The translations under genes were made by a program, and so were the position numbers. Below the pieces are notes generated by a model. That model saw only the letters and a list, made by a program, of their open reading frames with translations. It was not told the DNA's origin and did not search any database. Of a stretch of 64,000 bases of DNA, positions 1 through 10,000 are shown one piece after another. Source of the stretch: Lishizhenia sp965656535 (GTDB taxonomy: Bacteria > Bacteroidota > Bacteroidia > Flavobacteriales_D > Crocinitomicaceae); assembly GCA_965656535.1 (NCBI GenBank), contig CBFHKX010000001.1:1-64000 (forward strand), given 5' to 3'. The number at the start of each line of letters is the position of its first letter. The stretch's first letter is position 1.

Positions 1-96
1 AAAATACTGTGTAAAATGAGGGTCTTGCTGGGCGTGTGTCTCTTTTGCTAAAACAAATAGAAAAATCCCTACAATTGAATACAAAACATTCTTCAT
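1..96 (-). CDS. PorP/SprF family T9SS membrane protein, N-terminal fragment (runs off window)
   Basis: Starts at the ATG at 96 and runs off the left edge, leaving 32 codons. The visible part is a signal peptide (MKNVLYSIVG, then a hydrophobic stretch to about Ala22) followed by QQDPHFTQYF. That mature N-terminus is typical of PorP/SprF outer-membrane proteins, which help the type IX secretion machinery export or anchor particular cargo such as gliding adhesins. It lies downstream of the histidine kinase on the same strand but has its own promoter at 216-247, so it is probably a separate unit with a leader of about 115 bases. The assignment rests only on the N-terminus; the barrel is not in view. 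Confidence 0.8.
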   Translation of the reverse strand, partial: MKNVLYSIVGIFLFVLAKETHAQQDPHFTQYF

Positions 97-215
97 AACC
101 ACTAATTAAACACCAACTACAAAGAACCGTAATTGATTGAAACAAACTCATTTTTATTCGATAAACAGTTATTTAATACATATTAAACACTATTTTAAGT
201 AGATAAAAACTTCGG

Positions 216-247
216 CAAAACTAAATTAACTAGTGCTAACAAGCAAA
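216..247 (-). promoter_or_regulatory. promoter for the PorP/SprF gene
   Basis: On the minus strand TTTG (247-244), 20 bases, then TAGTTTTG (223-216). This matches the Bacteroidota sigma factor consensus TTTG / TAnnTTTG with good spacing. It is the best candidate for transcription of the partial gene starting at 96. Confidence 0.6.
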
Positions 248-263
248 TATTTCTTAAAAATTA

Positions 264-3089
264 TTAAAGAATTAGTTCAAAAGTAGATCCTTTGTCCTCT
301 ATACTCTCAACTAAAATAGTGCCGTTGAGGGCATGCATCATTCTTTTGGTAAGTGCTAAACCTAAACCTGTACCTTCTCCATTGGTATGTATTCTACGAA
401 AGGGTTGAAAAAGGGAGTTTTTATGACTGTCCATATTAAATCCGAGTCCATTGTCTCGAATACTGAGGTGAGCATACCCTGATTTCCACCACAGATCTAT
501 ATTAATTATCAAGTCTCTTTTAGGACTTTTATATTTCAGGGCATTTGAAAGTATATTATAAAGTATACTATATAGATATTGCTCATTTGTATTAACCTTA
601 AAGTCTTGTCTATTAAAAACAACGCACGCATTTGCCTCAGCAACGAAAGAATCTAGCGATTTCAAAATTCTCTTAACCATTAAAGGAACATCTACTTCAA
701 TTATTGGCAGCTGATCTGAATCAACTTTCAATAGCTCTATCATTCCAAGTAATTGCTTTTGTAAAGCATCTGAACTTGTCTTAATATGCGCTACTACTTC
801 TTTTTGTTTACTTTCTGACAAAGACTTATTTAGCGCTATATCGGCTAATTGACTAATATTAACAACAGGATTTTTAAAATCATGCGATACCACATAGGCG
901 AATTGTTTTAACTCTTCATTTTTCTGCTGTATTGCCTTCGTTCTTTGTTTTACAAGATCTTCTAACCTATTTTTTTCTTTTATTAGACTCTTAGTTTTAT
1001 AATAACTAAGCAAGTAAACAATAACGGCTACAAAAATCAAAGCACTTATCCAGAACCAGCGTTTTAGCCAAAATGGTTCGTCAATAAAAATAGTTACTCC
1101 AAGTTCTGGCAGAATTTTACCGTCAGTATTTCTGATTTCCAGATAGTATTTTCCATAATTTAATTTAGGAAATTCAATGGAGTTCTCTTTTACAGTGTTC
1201 CAATCTTCGTTATAGCCTTTCATCCTCCATTCTAAAGAAGCTTTTTCTCTAGCGCTCAGATTAATATAATCAATCAAAAATTTAAACCTGTAATTACCAT
1301 ATGGTAAATTAACCGTTGAATCGATTTCTATTTCGTTATCATCAACAATTATTTTATGAATAGAATACGTGTTTTCTTTTTGAAAATAATTTGATCTCGG
1401 TATTATTTTCAAAAAGCCTTGATGAATACCTAAAAATAGTTCGTGGTTGGTTTTAAAAATACCATGCGCAAATGGGAAAAAGTTGTTTGGATTATTTGGC
1501 TCGAAAATTTGAATATTTTTCTCATCTTTTAGAATATTTATTCCTCCATCATGCGTTACCCAGATCGATTCATCCATCTCAAAAATTGAATAAACAGAAT
1601 GTGGAAAAGGAATGCGTTTTAGTTCATTATTATTTTTTATAACAAACAATCCATTATTTGGAGTAGCGCAATACAAATCATTTCTTGACCTGTTATAAAA
1701 AAGAGAATTAAGTATTACTCTTTGTTTGAACCGAAAACGGTGATTATCGACCAGCCTTCCATTTACAATAACCTCAATACCACCTGCTGGGGTGCAAAGC
1801 AAGAGCGTATCTCTATTTGCACTTTCAATATCACTTATAATATTGTGCGATAAACCATTTTTTATTTCTAAATATTTGACAGCTTTTGTTTCTAAAGAAA
1901 TTACTGCTAATCCTCGATTCTCTTTCGTTCCATACAGCAAATTATTAAAAGTATCTACTTCTATTCGGTTCACTACCTCATCAACAATTTTATTTATAAC
2001 AAAATTAGAATCTACAACATAAACACCCTTTTGAGATGCTAAAATCAATTGACTCTTAAAGGGCTTACAATCGGTAATGTCTAAATGTGTAAACTCAACT
2101 GTGTACACTCCTTTATCATCGCGCAGAATTAGACCTGCATTAGAGCTAAACGTAGTTTTCCCCAACCAATTCACAACGCTCTTAATAACACCATCACTAC
2201 CATAACGTAAAATTTCCGGATTTGGAATATGGTATAAACCGGCACCCTTTTCACTCAGCCAAACACCACCTTCTTGATCTGTGAATACCACATGAAAGTT
2301 GCTATTAAAAAACATAGGATTCGTTAGCACATCTACCCTACCCTTGAACTCTAGTTGAACTAAATCCTCTTGAAGAATTAATACTCGACCGTCGTTTAAA
2401 AAGTTCGTTTTTTTTACTTTTTTGTATTCTTTCTTTCTAACAAGAGAGTAGCCCGATACTTCTAAAGAGTAAGTCAACACTTTATTTTCTAAAGAAACTA
2501 TAAGTAAGTCATTCTGTATATCCGCAGACACAATCTTTTCATCCACTTCCAGCACATTTTTAAACAATCCTGATTGAAATGAGCGTATTTTATTTTCGGC
2601 AATGACTCGAATAGTTGAATCATGTTTCAAAAAACAACTAGCCTTTTGAACTTCGTAGGACGAGACTTTAGTCGAATTTAAACTTTGAACGAATAGATTT
2701 TCTGTGGAGAGTGCGTATATTTTATTCTCTAGAAAGGCAAGGTCTATTAGGTCTTGATCTTGGGACAATTGAATTTCTTTAGAAAACGTGAAGTTCTCAA
2801 AAACATGAATTCCGTTGTTTTTCGTTAATGCAAACAAACGATTATCTGAAGTAACTACTTTCTTATAAAAAGTAGAAGACTTGATTAGATTAACAGAAGC
2901 ACCATTGAACCTATATAAACCAATATCGGTAGCTAAAATTAATCCTCCTTTATGATCTTGTACTAGATCGTTTACAAAATTAGAAGGTAAAATATTGCTT
3001 TTTGTATAGTGATTAATCGACCAACTTTGACAAAAAAGATGGAAGCATTGAAAAACTATAAGAACGAATATTAAGCGTTTACTATTCAC
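264..3089 (-). CDS. membrane sensor histidine kinase with periplasmic beta-propeller
   Basis: A 941-residue sensor kinase. After an N-terminal signal/anchor comes a long beta-strand-rich region (about 25-580) with repeated short propeller-like blades, then a Y_Y_Y-type domain (about 590-670), a transmembrane helix (WFWISALIFVAVIVYLL), a coiled coil, a HisKA box with phospho-acceptor His736 (SHDFKNP), and a HATPase domain with N box near 845, DNGLGF at 879-884 and GEGTGLGLA at 904-912. Unlike the hybrid two-component systems of Bacteroides it has no receiver or DNA-binding domain, and no response regulator lies nearby. Translation starts at GTG 3089, overlapping the preceding gene by 8 bases, so the two are probably translationally coupled. 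Confidence 0.88.
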   Translation of the reverse strand: MNSKRLIFVLIVFQCFHLFCQSWSINHYTKSNILPSNFVNDLVQDHKGGLILATDIGLYRFNGASVNLIKSSTFYKKVVTSDNRLFALTKNNGIHVFENFTFSKEIQLSQDQDLIDLAFLENKIYALSTENLFVQSLNSTKVSSYEVQKASCFLKHDSTIRVIAENKIRSFQSGLFKNVLEVDEKIVSADIQNDLLIVSLENKVLTYSLEVSGYSLVRKKEYKKVKKTNFLNDGRVLILQEDLVQLEFKGRVDVLTNPMFFNSNFHVVFTDQEGGVWLSEKGAGLYHIPNPEILRYGSDGVIKSVVNWLGKTTFSSNAGLILRDDKGVYTVEFTHLDITDCKPFKSQLILASQKGVYVVDSNFVINKIVDEVVNRIEVDTFNNLLYGTKENRGLAVISLETKAVKYLEIKNGLSHNIISDIESANRDTLLLCTPAGGIEVIVNGRLVDNHRFRFKQRVILNSLFYNRSRNDLYCATPNNGLFVIKNNNELKRIPFPHSVYSIFEMDESIWVTHDGGINILKDEKNIQIFEPNNPNNFFPFAHGIFKTNHELFLGIHQGFLKIIPRSNYFQKENTYSIHKIIVDDNEIEIDSTVNLPYGNYRFKFLIDYINLSAREKASLEWRMKGYNEDWNTVKENSIEFPKLNYGKYYLEIRNTDGKILPELGVTIFIDEPFWLKRWFWISALIFVAVIVYLLSYYKTKSLIKEKNRLEDLVKQRTKAIQQKNEELKQFAYVVSHDFKNPVVNISQLADIALNKSLSESKQKEVVAHIKTSSDALQKQLLGMIELLKVDSDQLPIIEVDVPLMVKRILKSLDSFVAEANACVVFNRQDFKVNTNEQYLYSILYNILSNALKYKSPKRDLIINIDLWWKSGYAHLSIRDNGLGFNMDSHKNSLFQPFRRIHTNGEGTGLGLALTKRMMHALNGTILVESIEDKGSTFELIL

Positions 3090-4035
3090 CTTGTTTGATC
3101 GTTTTAAACTTCATTTCAGGTTCTGGAACTCCACCAAGAGGTACAGCAAAGAAAGGAACAGGAACATTGTATTGATTTACTATGTAAACCACCATATCGT
3201 TATGCCAGTTTCCTTTTTTTATTACCTGAAGATCTAAACACTTACCTTTTTCTAAATTATCTATAGCATGTTTTGAATTAGTCCAATTACCATTGCCCGA
3301 AGCGTTTAATATCTCTCCTTTTTTAACCTTTGAAAACAACCTTATTTTTCCGTCGTTATCGAAATCGAAATTAAACTGTTTTATAGAGATAACCTGGTTA
3401 TCGATGTAGGGATAAAAATGGGCTATTTCAGCTTTCTTACTCTTTAAACGCACCGAGTATTCATACGTAAAAGCATTTGCTCCAGGTAAATCTAAATTTG
3501 TACTATTTGAAGTCGAAACAGCGCATCTATATAAATTCACATCATCACCTGAAAGTCCGTTAATTACCACTTTAAAAATATACCCTTTAAATGTAGGGTC
3601 TAGCTCTCCTTCTTTGGGATTAAGCGGACCAAAAGAATACCATTGGTTATCATATTCTTGTTGGTTTCCGAATGTTTTTTCATACAAAATAGAGCCCGAA
3701 ATATTTTCAACGTAGTTGATATTTCTCGCGTCTAATGCAGAGTGAGTACCATTTCCACCGTATATCTTAAACTCTGTTTTTGTATTTGGAACACCTTTAA
3801 CTTCATCATTTTCTCCACTTATTTCAGGATCAAATACACGAATGTAAAATGCGTTTTCTGCAGATTCTGGTATCAAAAAATAAAGCACTTGTTGATGATC
3901 ATCATCGCCTATACTTTTTTCAGCATCCATACCTGAAGTTACAAGAAAATCAATATTCTCGCCTTTTGACGGAATCATCTGAGCAACCAACATTAGTTGT
4001 TTCAGCGTTAGTAGGACTAGAAAGACTATTCTCAT
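3082..4035 (-). CDS. secreted protein of unknown function
   Basis: I do not recognise a family for this 317-residue protein. It has a signal peptide (MRIVFLVLLTLKQLMLVAQ) and then a mostly beta, acidic sequence with no lipobox, transmembrane helix or sorting domain. It is the middle gene of a tight three-gene unit: one base after the OmpA-like gene and overlapping the kinase start by 8 bases. Fixed linkage to an OmpA/PD40 protein and a periplasmic-sensor kinase suggests a periplasmic or surface partner for one of them, perhaps a ligand-binding accessory. That role is inference only. Confidence 0.7.
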   Translation of the reverse strand: MRIVFLVLLTLKQLMLVAQMIPSKGENIDFLVTSGMDAEKSIGDDDHQQVLYFLIPESAENAFYIRVFDPEISGENDEVKGVPNTKTEFKIYGGNGTHSALDARNINYVENISGSILYEKTFGNQQEYDNQWYSFGPLNPKEGELDPTFKGYIFKVVINGLSGDDVNLYRCAVSTSNSTNLDLPGANAFTYEYSVRLKSKKAEIAHFYPYIDNQVISIKQFNFDFDNDGKIRLFSKVKKGEILNASGNGNWTNSKHAIDNLEKGKCLDLQVIKKGNWHNDMVVYIVNQYNVPVPFFAVPLGGVPEPEMKFKTIKQGE

Positions 4036-4036
4036 C

Positions 4037-6547
4037 TTATATTTTTAAAATTTTACACTCCACTCTTCTATTCCATTGATGTTGTTCTGAAGAGCATTTC
4101 ACACCGTCTCCACACTCATTCAGCAAGAGTGTTTCACCGTACCCTTTGCCTTGCAAGCGATTAATTTCTATTCCTTTTGCAACTATATAAGCAGCTGCAG
4201 ATTTAGCTCTTTTATCTGATAATTTTTCATTAAAAGCATCACTACCTCTGCTATCTGTGTGTGCGCGTAATTCAATTTCAAGCGTCGGATATTTTTCCAT
4301 TATCGCAACAAGTTTATCTAATTCAACCGCTGCATCGGGTCTAATATTCCATTTATTTAAATCAAAGTAAATATCCTCTAATCTAAAAACGGCATCTACT
4401 TCTATTTTCCCAAGTGTAACGATTAAAGTATCACCAACTAACATGTTAGCCAAATCTTCTGTTTCTTCAAAATACAAATATTTATTAAACGTAATCTTCT
4501 GCTCAGGCAAGTCATTTAAAGTTAAATATCCGTTTCTATTTGTATTTCCAACTACACTATCTTCACAAAATAGCTGAACATTTGAAAGTAGCATACCTCG
4601 TTCATCTACTGTTTTAATGGTATACTTCCCAATATTCTCGAGCTGATAGATAAATAGAAAATCACGTTCAGTTCTACTGGCTAACGATAATATCATATTC
4701 TGTATGTTTCCTTTTTCCGTAAACGCAGAAACCGTGTATTCTTTACTCAAATCTACCAAAACAGTAAGTGTATCTTCTACAGATCCATTATAAAAAAGTG
4801 TTCCGTTATTTGATTTAAGCGTCATTTGATAATCACTCAAAACGTTCTCATTTGGGTCTTTCACCAAAATCTGAATTGGATGTAACGCTATCAAATTTTG
4901 ATTTGAATTGTTGCCAATGGTATCTTCAATTTTTAAGTTTTCAATAGAATTATCGGACTTTACATAAACATAATCATAGAAAGACTGATAACAGCAGTTG
5001 CTATCTGAGACTTTCACATGCCTAGTTATCCTTTTATACCCCGGATTTTTAAATGAAAGCTCAGGAAAATCCACCATGCTAATCTTACCATTTAAATCCC
5101 AAGCAGAAACTGCTAACACTCCAGAGTTCAGTTCACTATTATCCTTAATCTTATACGTTTGATTTATATCTAGGGAGTCAATCAAAATAAATGAAGGCAG
5201 ATTTTTGGTAGTTGTTTTCACTACAATAGTGTCTGACATTACTCCATTTAAAAACTTACCCGTTAATTTATCTTTGTAAGAAAGCTGAACAAAGTACTCT
5301 CCAGTGTCTTTGTAGCAATGTGTTACATAAGCTCCTTCTCCATTTTCACCATCACCAAAGTCCCAAACAAACGCGAACCTTGAATCATCAAAACCTGTAA
5401 AATCTTCAATTTCAAGCTGTACACAAGGATCATTTTTACATGCTGAATTACAATCAAAAGTAATTACCGATTGATCGAAGTAGTAAATATCATCTGAACC
5501 TTTTCTATTTGATGTAAAATACCCAGCCGATATTTGCTTTTCAAAAACGACACCTAAATCATCGTGAACAGAATTAATAGGAAAGGGTAAAAGAACTGGT
5601 TCTGCATTTTCTACCAGCCAATTTACTTTGTAAATATCGAGTTGTCCAACACCTTGATGTCCATTAGAACTAAAATATAAAATCTCTCCAACAAGTTTTG
5701 GAAACATCTCATTTCCTTTTGTATTTATATTTTGAGGAAGTTTAATCGGTTTAGACCAATTAGAGTCATTCTTGACGCAGTAAAATAAATCTGTCCAACC
5801 ATTTTTATTTTCCATGTCAGATACAAAAATTAATGTATCTCCCGTTTCTGAAAATGTTGCGTGTCCAACAGAATAACTCGGATCATTATAGAAAAACTCC
5901 TTTTGTTCATTTTCACTTTTAAAAACGAGACGTAAATTCTTATTTTTCTCGTCAGCATAATTAAGTGTAATGGCTGCCATTTCATCAAAAAATGCAACTG
6001 GTCCGTCATTAAGTGTTTCTCCCGAAAACACTTCTTGGCTTAACGAAGAAGAATTGATTCCGTTTATCTCTATTGCTTCAATATTTAGATATGCATTGTT
6101 TGTTTGCACATCTTTTCGTTGTATAGATAATTGTTTTACATTATCGGTTGCATAGAAGAGCTTTCCATCTTTGTAAGCACAAGTAAATTCTGTGTTATTT
6201 GAATTAAAATCAACCTCCTCAATGTTAAACAAAACCAATCCATTTTGAATCTCAAGAATTCTTTGAATGTCTTTTTTAAGAATTTCAATATTTTCGTTAA
6301 TTGTATGCGTTAGTTCTATTTTTGTAATTAACCTGAGCGCATCCTCAAACTTATTTAATCGATAAAGTACTCTTGCAGTTAACTCATTTTCTTCAAAAGT
6401 AGGATTTCTGAGTTTTTCATAAGTTGCTAGATAAGACTCAAAATCAAATCGCGCCCAATCTTTAGCTAAATTTTTATTAATTTGAGAAGTCACAGATTGC
6501 GCCGTACACAACACGAAAAATAAGGTAATTATTGATATTAACTTCAC
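4037..6547 (-). CDS. OmpA-family cell-envelope protein with PD40 and PKD domains (PorE-like architecture)
   Basis: 836 residues. Signal peptide (MKLISIITLFFVLCTAQ), a short TPR-like helical segment (about 25-90), PD40/WD40-like repeats (about 190-370, e.g. DTLIFVSDMENKNGWTDLFY), a PKD-like domain around 395-420 (FVWDFGDGENGEG), carboxypeptidase-regulatory-like beta segments, and a C-terminal OmpA peptidoglycan-binding domain (VDAVFRLEDIYFDLNKWNI, RAHTDSRGS, KRAKSAAAYI). This order resembles the T9SS peptidoglycan-linked protein PorE and many Bacteroidota OmpA proteins. It lacks the lipobox of PorE, so it may be a different family member. The start is GTG at 6547; no in-frame ATG lies near the signal peptide. 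First gene of the unit that continues into the kinase. Confidence 0.85.
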   Translation of the reverse strand: MKLISIITLFFVLCTAQSVTSQINKNLAKDWARFDFESYLATYEKLRNPTFEENELTARVLYRLNKFEDALRLITKIELTHTINENIEILKKDIQRILEIQNGLVLFNIEEVDFNSNNTEFTCAYKDGKLFYATDNVKQLSIQRKDVQTNNAYLNIEAIEINGINSSSLSQEVFSGETLNDGPVAFFDEMAAITLNYADEKNKNLRLVFKSENEQKEFFYNDPSYSVGHATFSETGDTLIFVSDMENKNGWTDLFYCVKNDSNWSKPIKLPQNINTKGNEMFPKLVGEILYFSSNGHQGVGQLDIYKVNWLVENAEPVLLPFPINSVHDDLGVVFEKQISAGYFTSNRKGSDDIYYFDQSVITFDCNSACKNDPCVQLEIEDFTGFDDSRFAFVWDFGDGENGEGAYVTHCYKDTGEYFVQLSYKDKLTGKFLNGVMSDTIVVKTTTKNLPSFILIDSLDINQTYKIKDNSELNSGVLAVSAWDLNGKISMVDFPELSFKNPGYKRITRHVKVSDSNCCYQSFYDYVYVKSDNSIENLKIEDTIGNNSNQNLIALHPIQILVKDPNENVLSDYQMTLKSNNGTLFYNGSVEDTLTVLVDLSKEYTVSAFTEKGNIQNMILSLASRTERDFLFIYQLENIGKYTIKTVDERGMLLSNVQLFCEDSVVGNTNRNGYLTLNDLPEQKITFNKYLYFEETEDLANMLVGDTLIVTLGKIEVDAVFRLEDIYFDLNKWNIRPDAAVELDKLVAIMEKYPTLEIELRAHTDSRGSDAFNEKLSDKRAKSAAAYIVAKGIEINRLQGKGYGETLLLNECGDGVKCSSEQHQWNRRVECKILKI

Positions 6548-6736
6548 TGTGTGGGTTTAAATTAAAGTTACAAACCAAATAAACATTTAAGCTATATACT
6601 TAGCTCTTAATAAACGTTGTAGGCGAACAAAAATAAGCATTTCAAAACACTTAAAAAGCATAACTTAAAACGGCTTAAAAAGCGAACCTACAATTAAAAC
6701 CAAAATTGATATAAGCGTATTATTTTCAGACATAAA
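6548..6736. other. gene-free AT-rich stretch with short direct and inverted repeats
   Basis: No coding potential seen. It contains CTTAAAAAGC twice (6650-6659 and 6674-6683) with an imperfect third copy between (from 6664), and a widely spaced inverted pair TTGTAGG (6617-6623) / CCTACAA (6687-6693). It probably includes the promoter and leader of the OmpA-like operon (a TAACTTTA -7-like site about 15 bases before the GTG). Nothing else recognised. Confidence 0.4.
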
Positions 6737-6766
6737 AAAAAGGAATCCGATACTGAATTCCTTTTT
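6737..6766 (-). terminator. rho-independent terminator of tRNA-Gln
   Basis: A 10-bp perfect stem (AAAAAGGAAT / ATTCCTTTTT, loop of 10) that on the minus strand is followed by a run of T. It lies 8 bases downstream of the tRNA 3' end. Confidence 0.7.
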
Positions 6767-6774
6767 CTTAAGAG

Positions 6775-6847
6775 TTGTCCCACTAGGGCTCGAACCTAGA
6801 CTCTTCGGTACCAAAAACCGACGTGTTGCCAGTTACACCATGGGACA
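6775..6847 (-). tRNA. trnQ: tRNA-Gln (anticodon TTG)
   Basis: Reading the minus strand from 6847, a 73-base cloverleaf folds cleanly. The 7-bp acceptor is TGTCCCA/TGGGACA, the D arm GTGT/ACAC with loop AACTGGCA, and the anticodon arm TCGGT/ACCGA with loop TTTTGGT. That loop gives anticodon TTG, reading the glutamine codon CAA. The T arm is CTAGG/CCTAG with loop TTCGAGC, and the discriminator is A. CCA is not encoded. A promoter lies just upstream and a terminator just downstream, so it is a single-gene unit. Confidence 0.95.
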
Positions 6848-6857
6848 TTTGCGGTGG

Positions 6858-6888
6858 CAAAGATATATATAAAATTCTTTTCTCCAAA
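6858..6888 (-). promoter_or_regulatory. promoter of tRNA-Gln
   Basis: Minus strand TTTG (6888-6885), 19 bases, TATCTTTG (6865-6858), 10 bases before the tRNA 5' end. A near-perfect Bacteroidota promoter, useful as an internal reference for the others in this window. Confidence 0.7.
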
Positions 6889-7027
6889 TAGATTATTTAA
6901 AAAAAGTAAAGAAGATTTAAAAAACAGAAAATAGTTACTTAAAAATTAAGCTTTTAGCATTTTTTAGTTTTTATGTTAACCCTTGTCCACCTAAAAGTTT
7001 TAAATTCGCAAGACTTATATAAAAAGT

Positions 7028-10000
7028 ATGAATTACAAAAAACTGAATATTTCCTTAGGTTGGTTGGCGTTTTTGATTGCTACAATCGTTTATTTTATTA
7101 CAATAGAAGACACTGTATCTCTATGGGATTGTGGAGAGTACATCACTGCTGCCTATAAATTAGAAGTTGGTCACCCTCCAGGAGCACCTTTATTTATGCT
7201 TTTTGGTAGACTGTTTTCTTTCTTTGCTGATACAGCCGATGTAGCTTTATGGATCAACCGTATGTCTGCCCTATCCAGTTCATTTAGCATCCTTTTTATG
7301 TTCTGGACCATCACTATGCTAGGAAAGAAAATTGCTTTTAAACCAGAACCGGGTCAATCTAGAGATGATGCAAGAAAAATGTCTAAAGGTCAGATGATTG
7401 CAATACTTGGAAGTGGTTTTGTAGGCGCTATGGCCTATACATTCACTGAGTCTTTTTGGTTTTCTGCCGTAGAGGGAGAAGTTTACGCCATGTCTTCTTT
7501 ATTCACCGCTGTAATATTTTGGGCTTTATTAAAATGGGACGAAGAAACTACTGCTATTAAACACGGTGAATTAAACGGTGAATTAAGACCTATGCGCTGG
7601 ATGATTTTCATTATGTTTTTATTTGGACTAGCTATTGGGGTTCACCTTTTAGGATTACTTGTATTGCCGTGTATGGCCTATGTAATTATGTTCAACTATA
7701 AACCAAAAATCAACACAACACAATTTTTTGTAACCGGAATCATTGGAGTTGTTGTACTTGCGTTTATCCAAAATGGAGTAATTCCTGGGACAATTGCTTT
7801 AGCCTCAGCAATGGAAGTCTTTTTTGTAAACAACCTCGGCACAGGATTTATGGTTGGAGCAACAACATTCTTCATCCTGCTTATAGCTGTTTTAAGCCTT
7901 GGTTTAATTTGGACAAGAAAAAAAGGATTTAAATATGCTAACTCAGCTATTTTAGGCTTAATTGTTTTATTCATTGGGTACGGCTCTTTTGCAACTATTG
8001 TTATTCGTTCTAATGCCAACACACCTCTAGATGAAAATAACCCTGAGAACTTAGTAACCTTACATGCTTATTTAAAACGTGAACAATATGGTTCTTGGCC
8101 TATTTCGTATGGTCAATACTGGAATTCTAAAACCAATTTTGAAGTCGATGGAAATGCTAGCAAGTATAAGGATAGATCGCCTTTTTACGACAGAAGATAT
8201 GTTGTAGTAAGCACCGGCGGAAGTGAAGTTAAATCATTTAAATTAGAAAAAGACGCGAAAGCATTCGCTCAATCTAACCGTGCTTACACCGTTACCGAAA
8301 AATATTTCGAAACCAATAAAAACACAAGAAAAAATCAAGTTCCTACCTATGCTCAAAATACATTTTTACCTAGAATGTACTGGAGTAATGATGCCAATCG
8401 AATAGAAGGATACAAATATTGGTCTGGCTATGATGAAAATAGGAAAGTTCCAAAAAACATGCGCGGTAGTGATGACCGACCGCTACCTACTTTTGGCAAC
8501 AACATTCAATACATGGTTGATTACCAGTTTGGTTGGATGTATTGGAGGTACTTTATGTGGAACTTTGCAGGTAGACAAAATGATATTCAAGGTCATGGTA
8601 GATCAGAGTTTAGAGGAAACTATAAATCTGGATTTGACTTTATTGATGAAACCCGACTGGGAGCAATGGGAGAAAATGAATTTTTTGCTTCTTCCAACAA
8701 TCCAAGTAACAATAGTTTCTACTTTATCCCACTCATTCTAGGACTAATTGGTTTGTTTTTTCACTTCTTGAAAGCACCCAAAGACGCATTTGTAGTTCTT
8801 CTACTCTTCTTGTTTACAGGTTTTGCAATTGTAATCTATTTGAATCAAAAACCTTATGAACCAAGAGAAAGAGATTATGCTTATGCAGCTTCGTTTTATG
8901 CCTTTGCCATTTGGATAGGATTAGGCGTTTACGGGTTATTTGAAGCGTACCGTTCATTTACAACCGAAGATTATAAAAAACTAGGAACCGGAGCTTTAGC
9001 CGTTCTTGGTTTATCTTTCATAGGTTATATTTTCACACAAGAAAGTGCGGTACTTATTTCAGGTATTTTAATAGTTGTAATTGCTTGTGGCTCACTTTTA
9101 TTAATGGGAGTCCTCAAGAAAGCAATTCGTTCAAAAACAACAGGAGCTTCTATTGCCACGGCACTTGGATTAATAGCACCGATCATACTAGGAGTTCAAG
9201 GTTGGGATGATCATGACAGAAGCGAAAGAACATCTGCCAGAGATTTAGCCTACAATTACCTAGCGGGTTGTGCTGAAAATAGTATTCTTTACACCAATGG
9301 AGATAACGATACTTTCCCACTTTGGTATTTGCAAGAGGTTGAAGGTGTGAAAACCGATGTGCGTGTTGCCAACCTATCTTTAATGCAAACGGATTGGTAT
9401 ACCAATCAAATGAAAATGAAAGCTTATGATTCTGACCCATTACCAATTAAGTTTACAGAAGAACAAATCTTGATGGGTGCTGGAAACACAGACTATGTTG
9501 TTTTTGGTAATTATCTCGATATTTTGGCGAGAACCAATCCAGAATCTGTAAACAAAATTGTAAAAGCTAAAATTGAAAATAACCAAAATGCTTACAACGG
9601 AGCCCTATCAAATGTGAGAAAAGGTCTTGCTTCTGCTCTACAAGCAATGAAGGCGAAAGATGTTAAAATTGCGGGGGTAATTCCTGTTTTAATTGAACAA
9701 CTTAATCAACCTATCTCAAACGGAACAGTAGATGACTATAATGCTACCGTAAAAGTGATGGATCAAGTATTTAAGCTGGTTCAGAATGGACAGTTAGAAG
9801 GAAACCAACAAATCTATACATCACTTAACCAAGCAAGAGAAAGTTGGTTAACCACTTGGGATTTCCTTCCTATAGATTTGGCAATGGAATTTGTACGAGA
9901 TGAAGCAAATGCACTAGACAGACAAGGTGGTAGTAAAATGCGTTTCTTCCCTTCAAAAGGTTTTATTCTTCCTGTTGAAGCAGAAAATGCCGTAGCTTCT

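Noticed and set aside
6617..6693. Possible iteron-like or RNA structure in the gap before tRNA-Gln
   Set aside because: Repeats are short (10 bases) and AT-rich, the inverted pair is 63 bases apart with 7-bp arms; could be chance.
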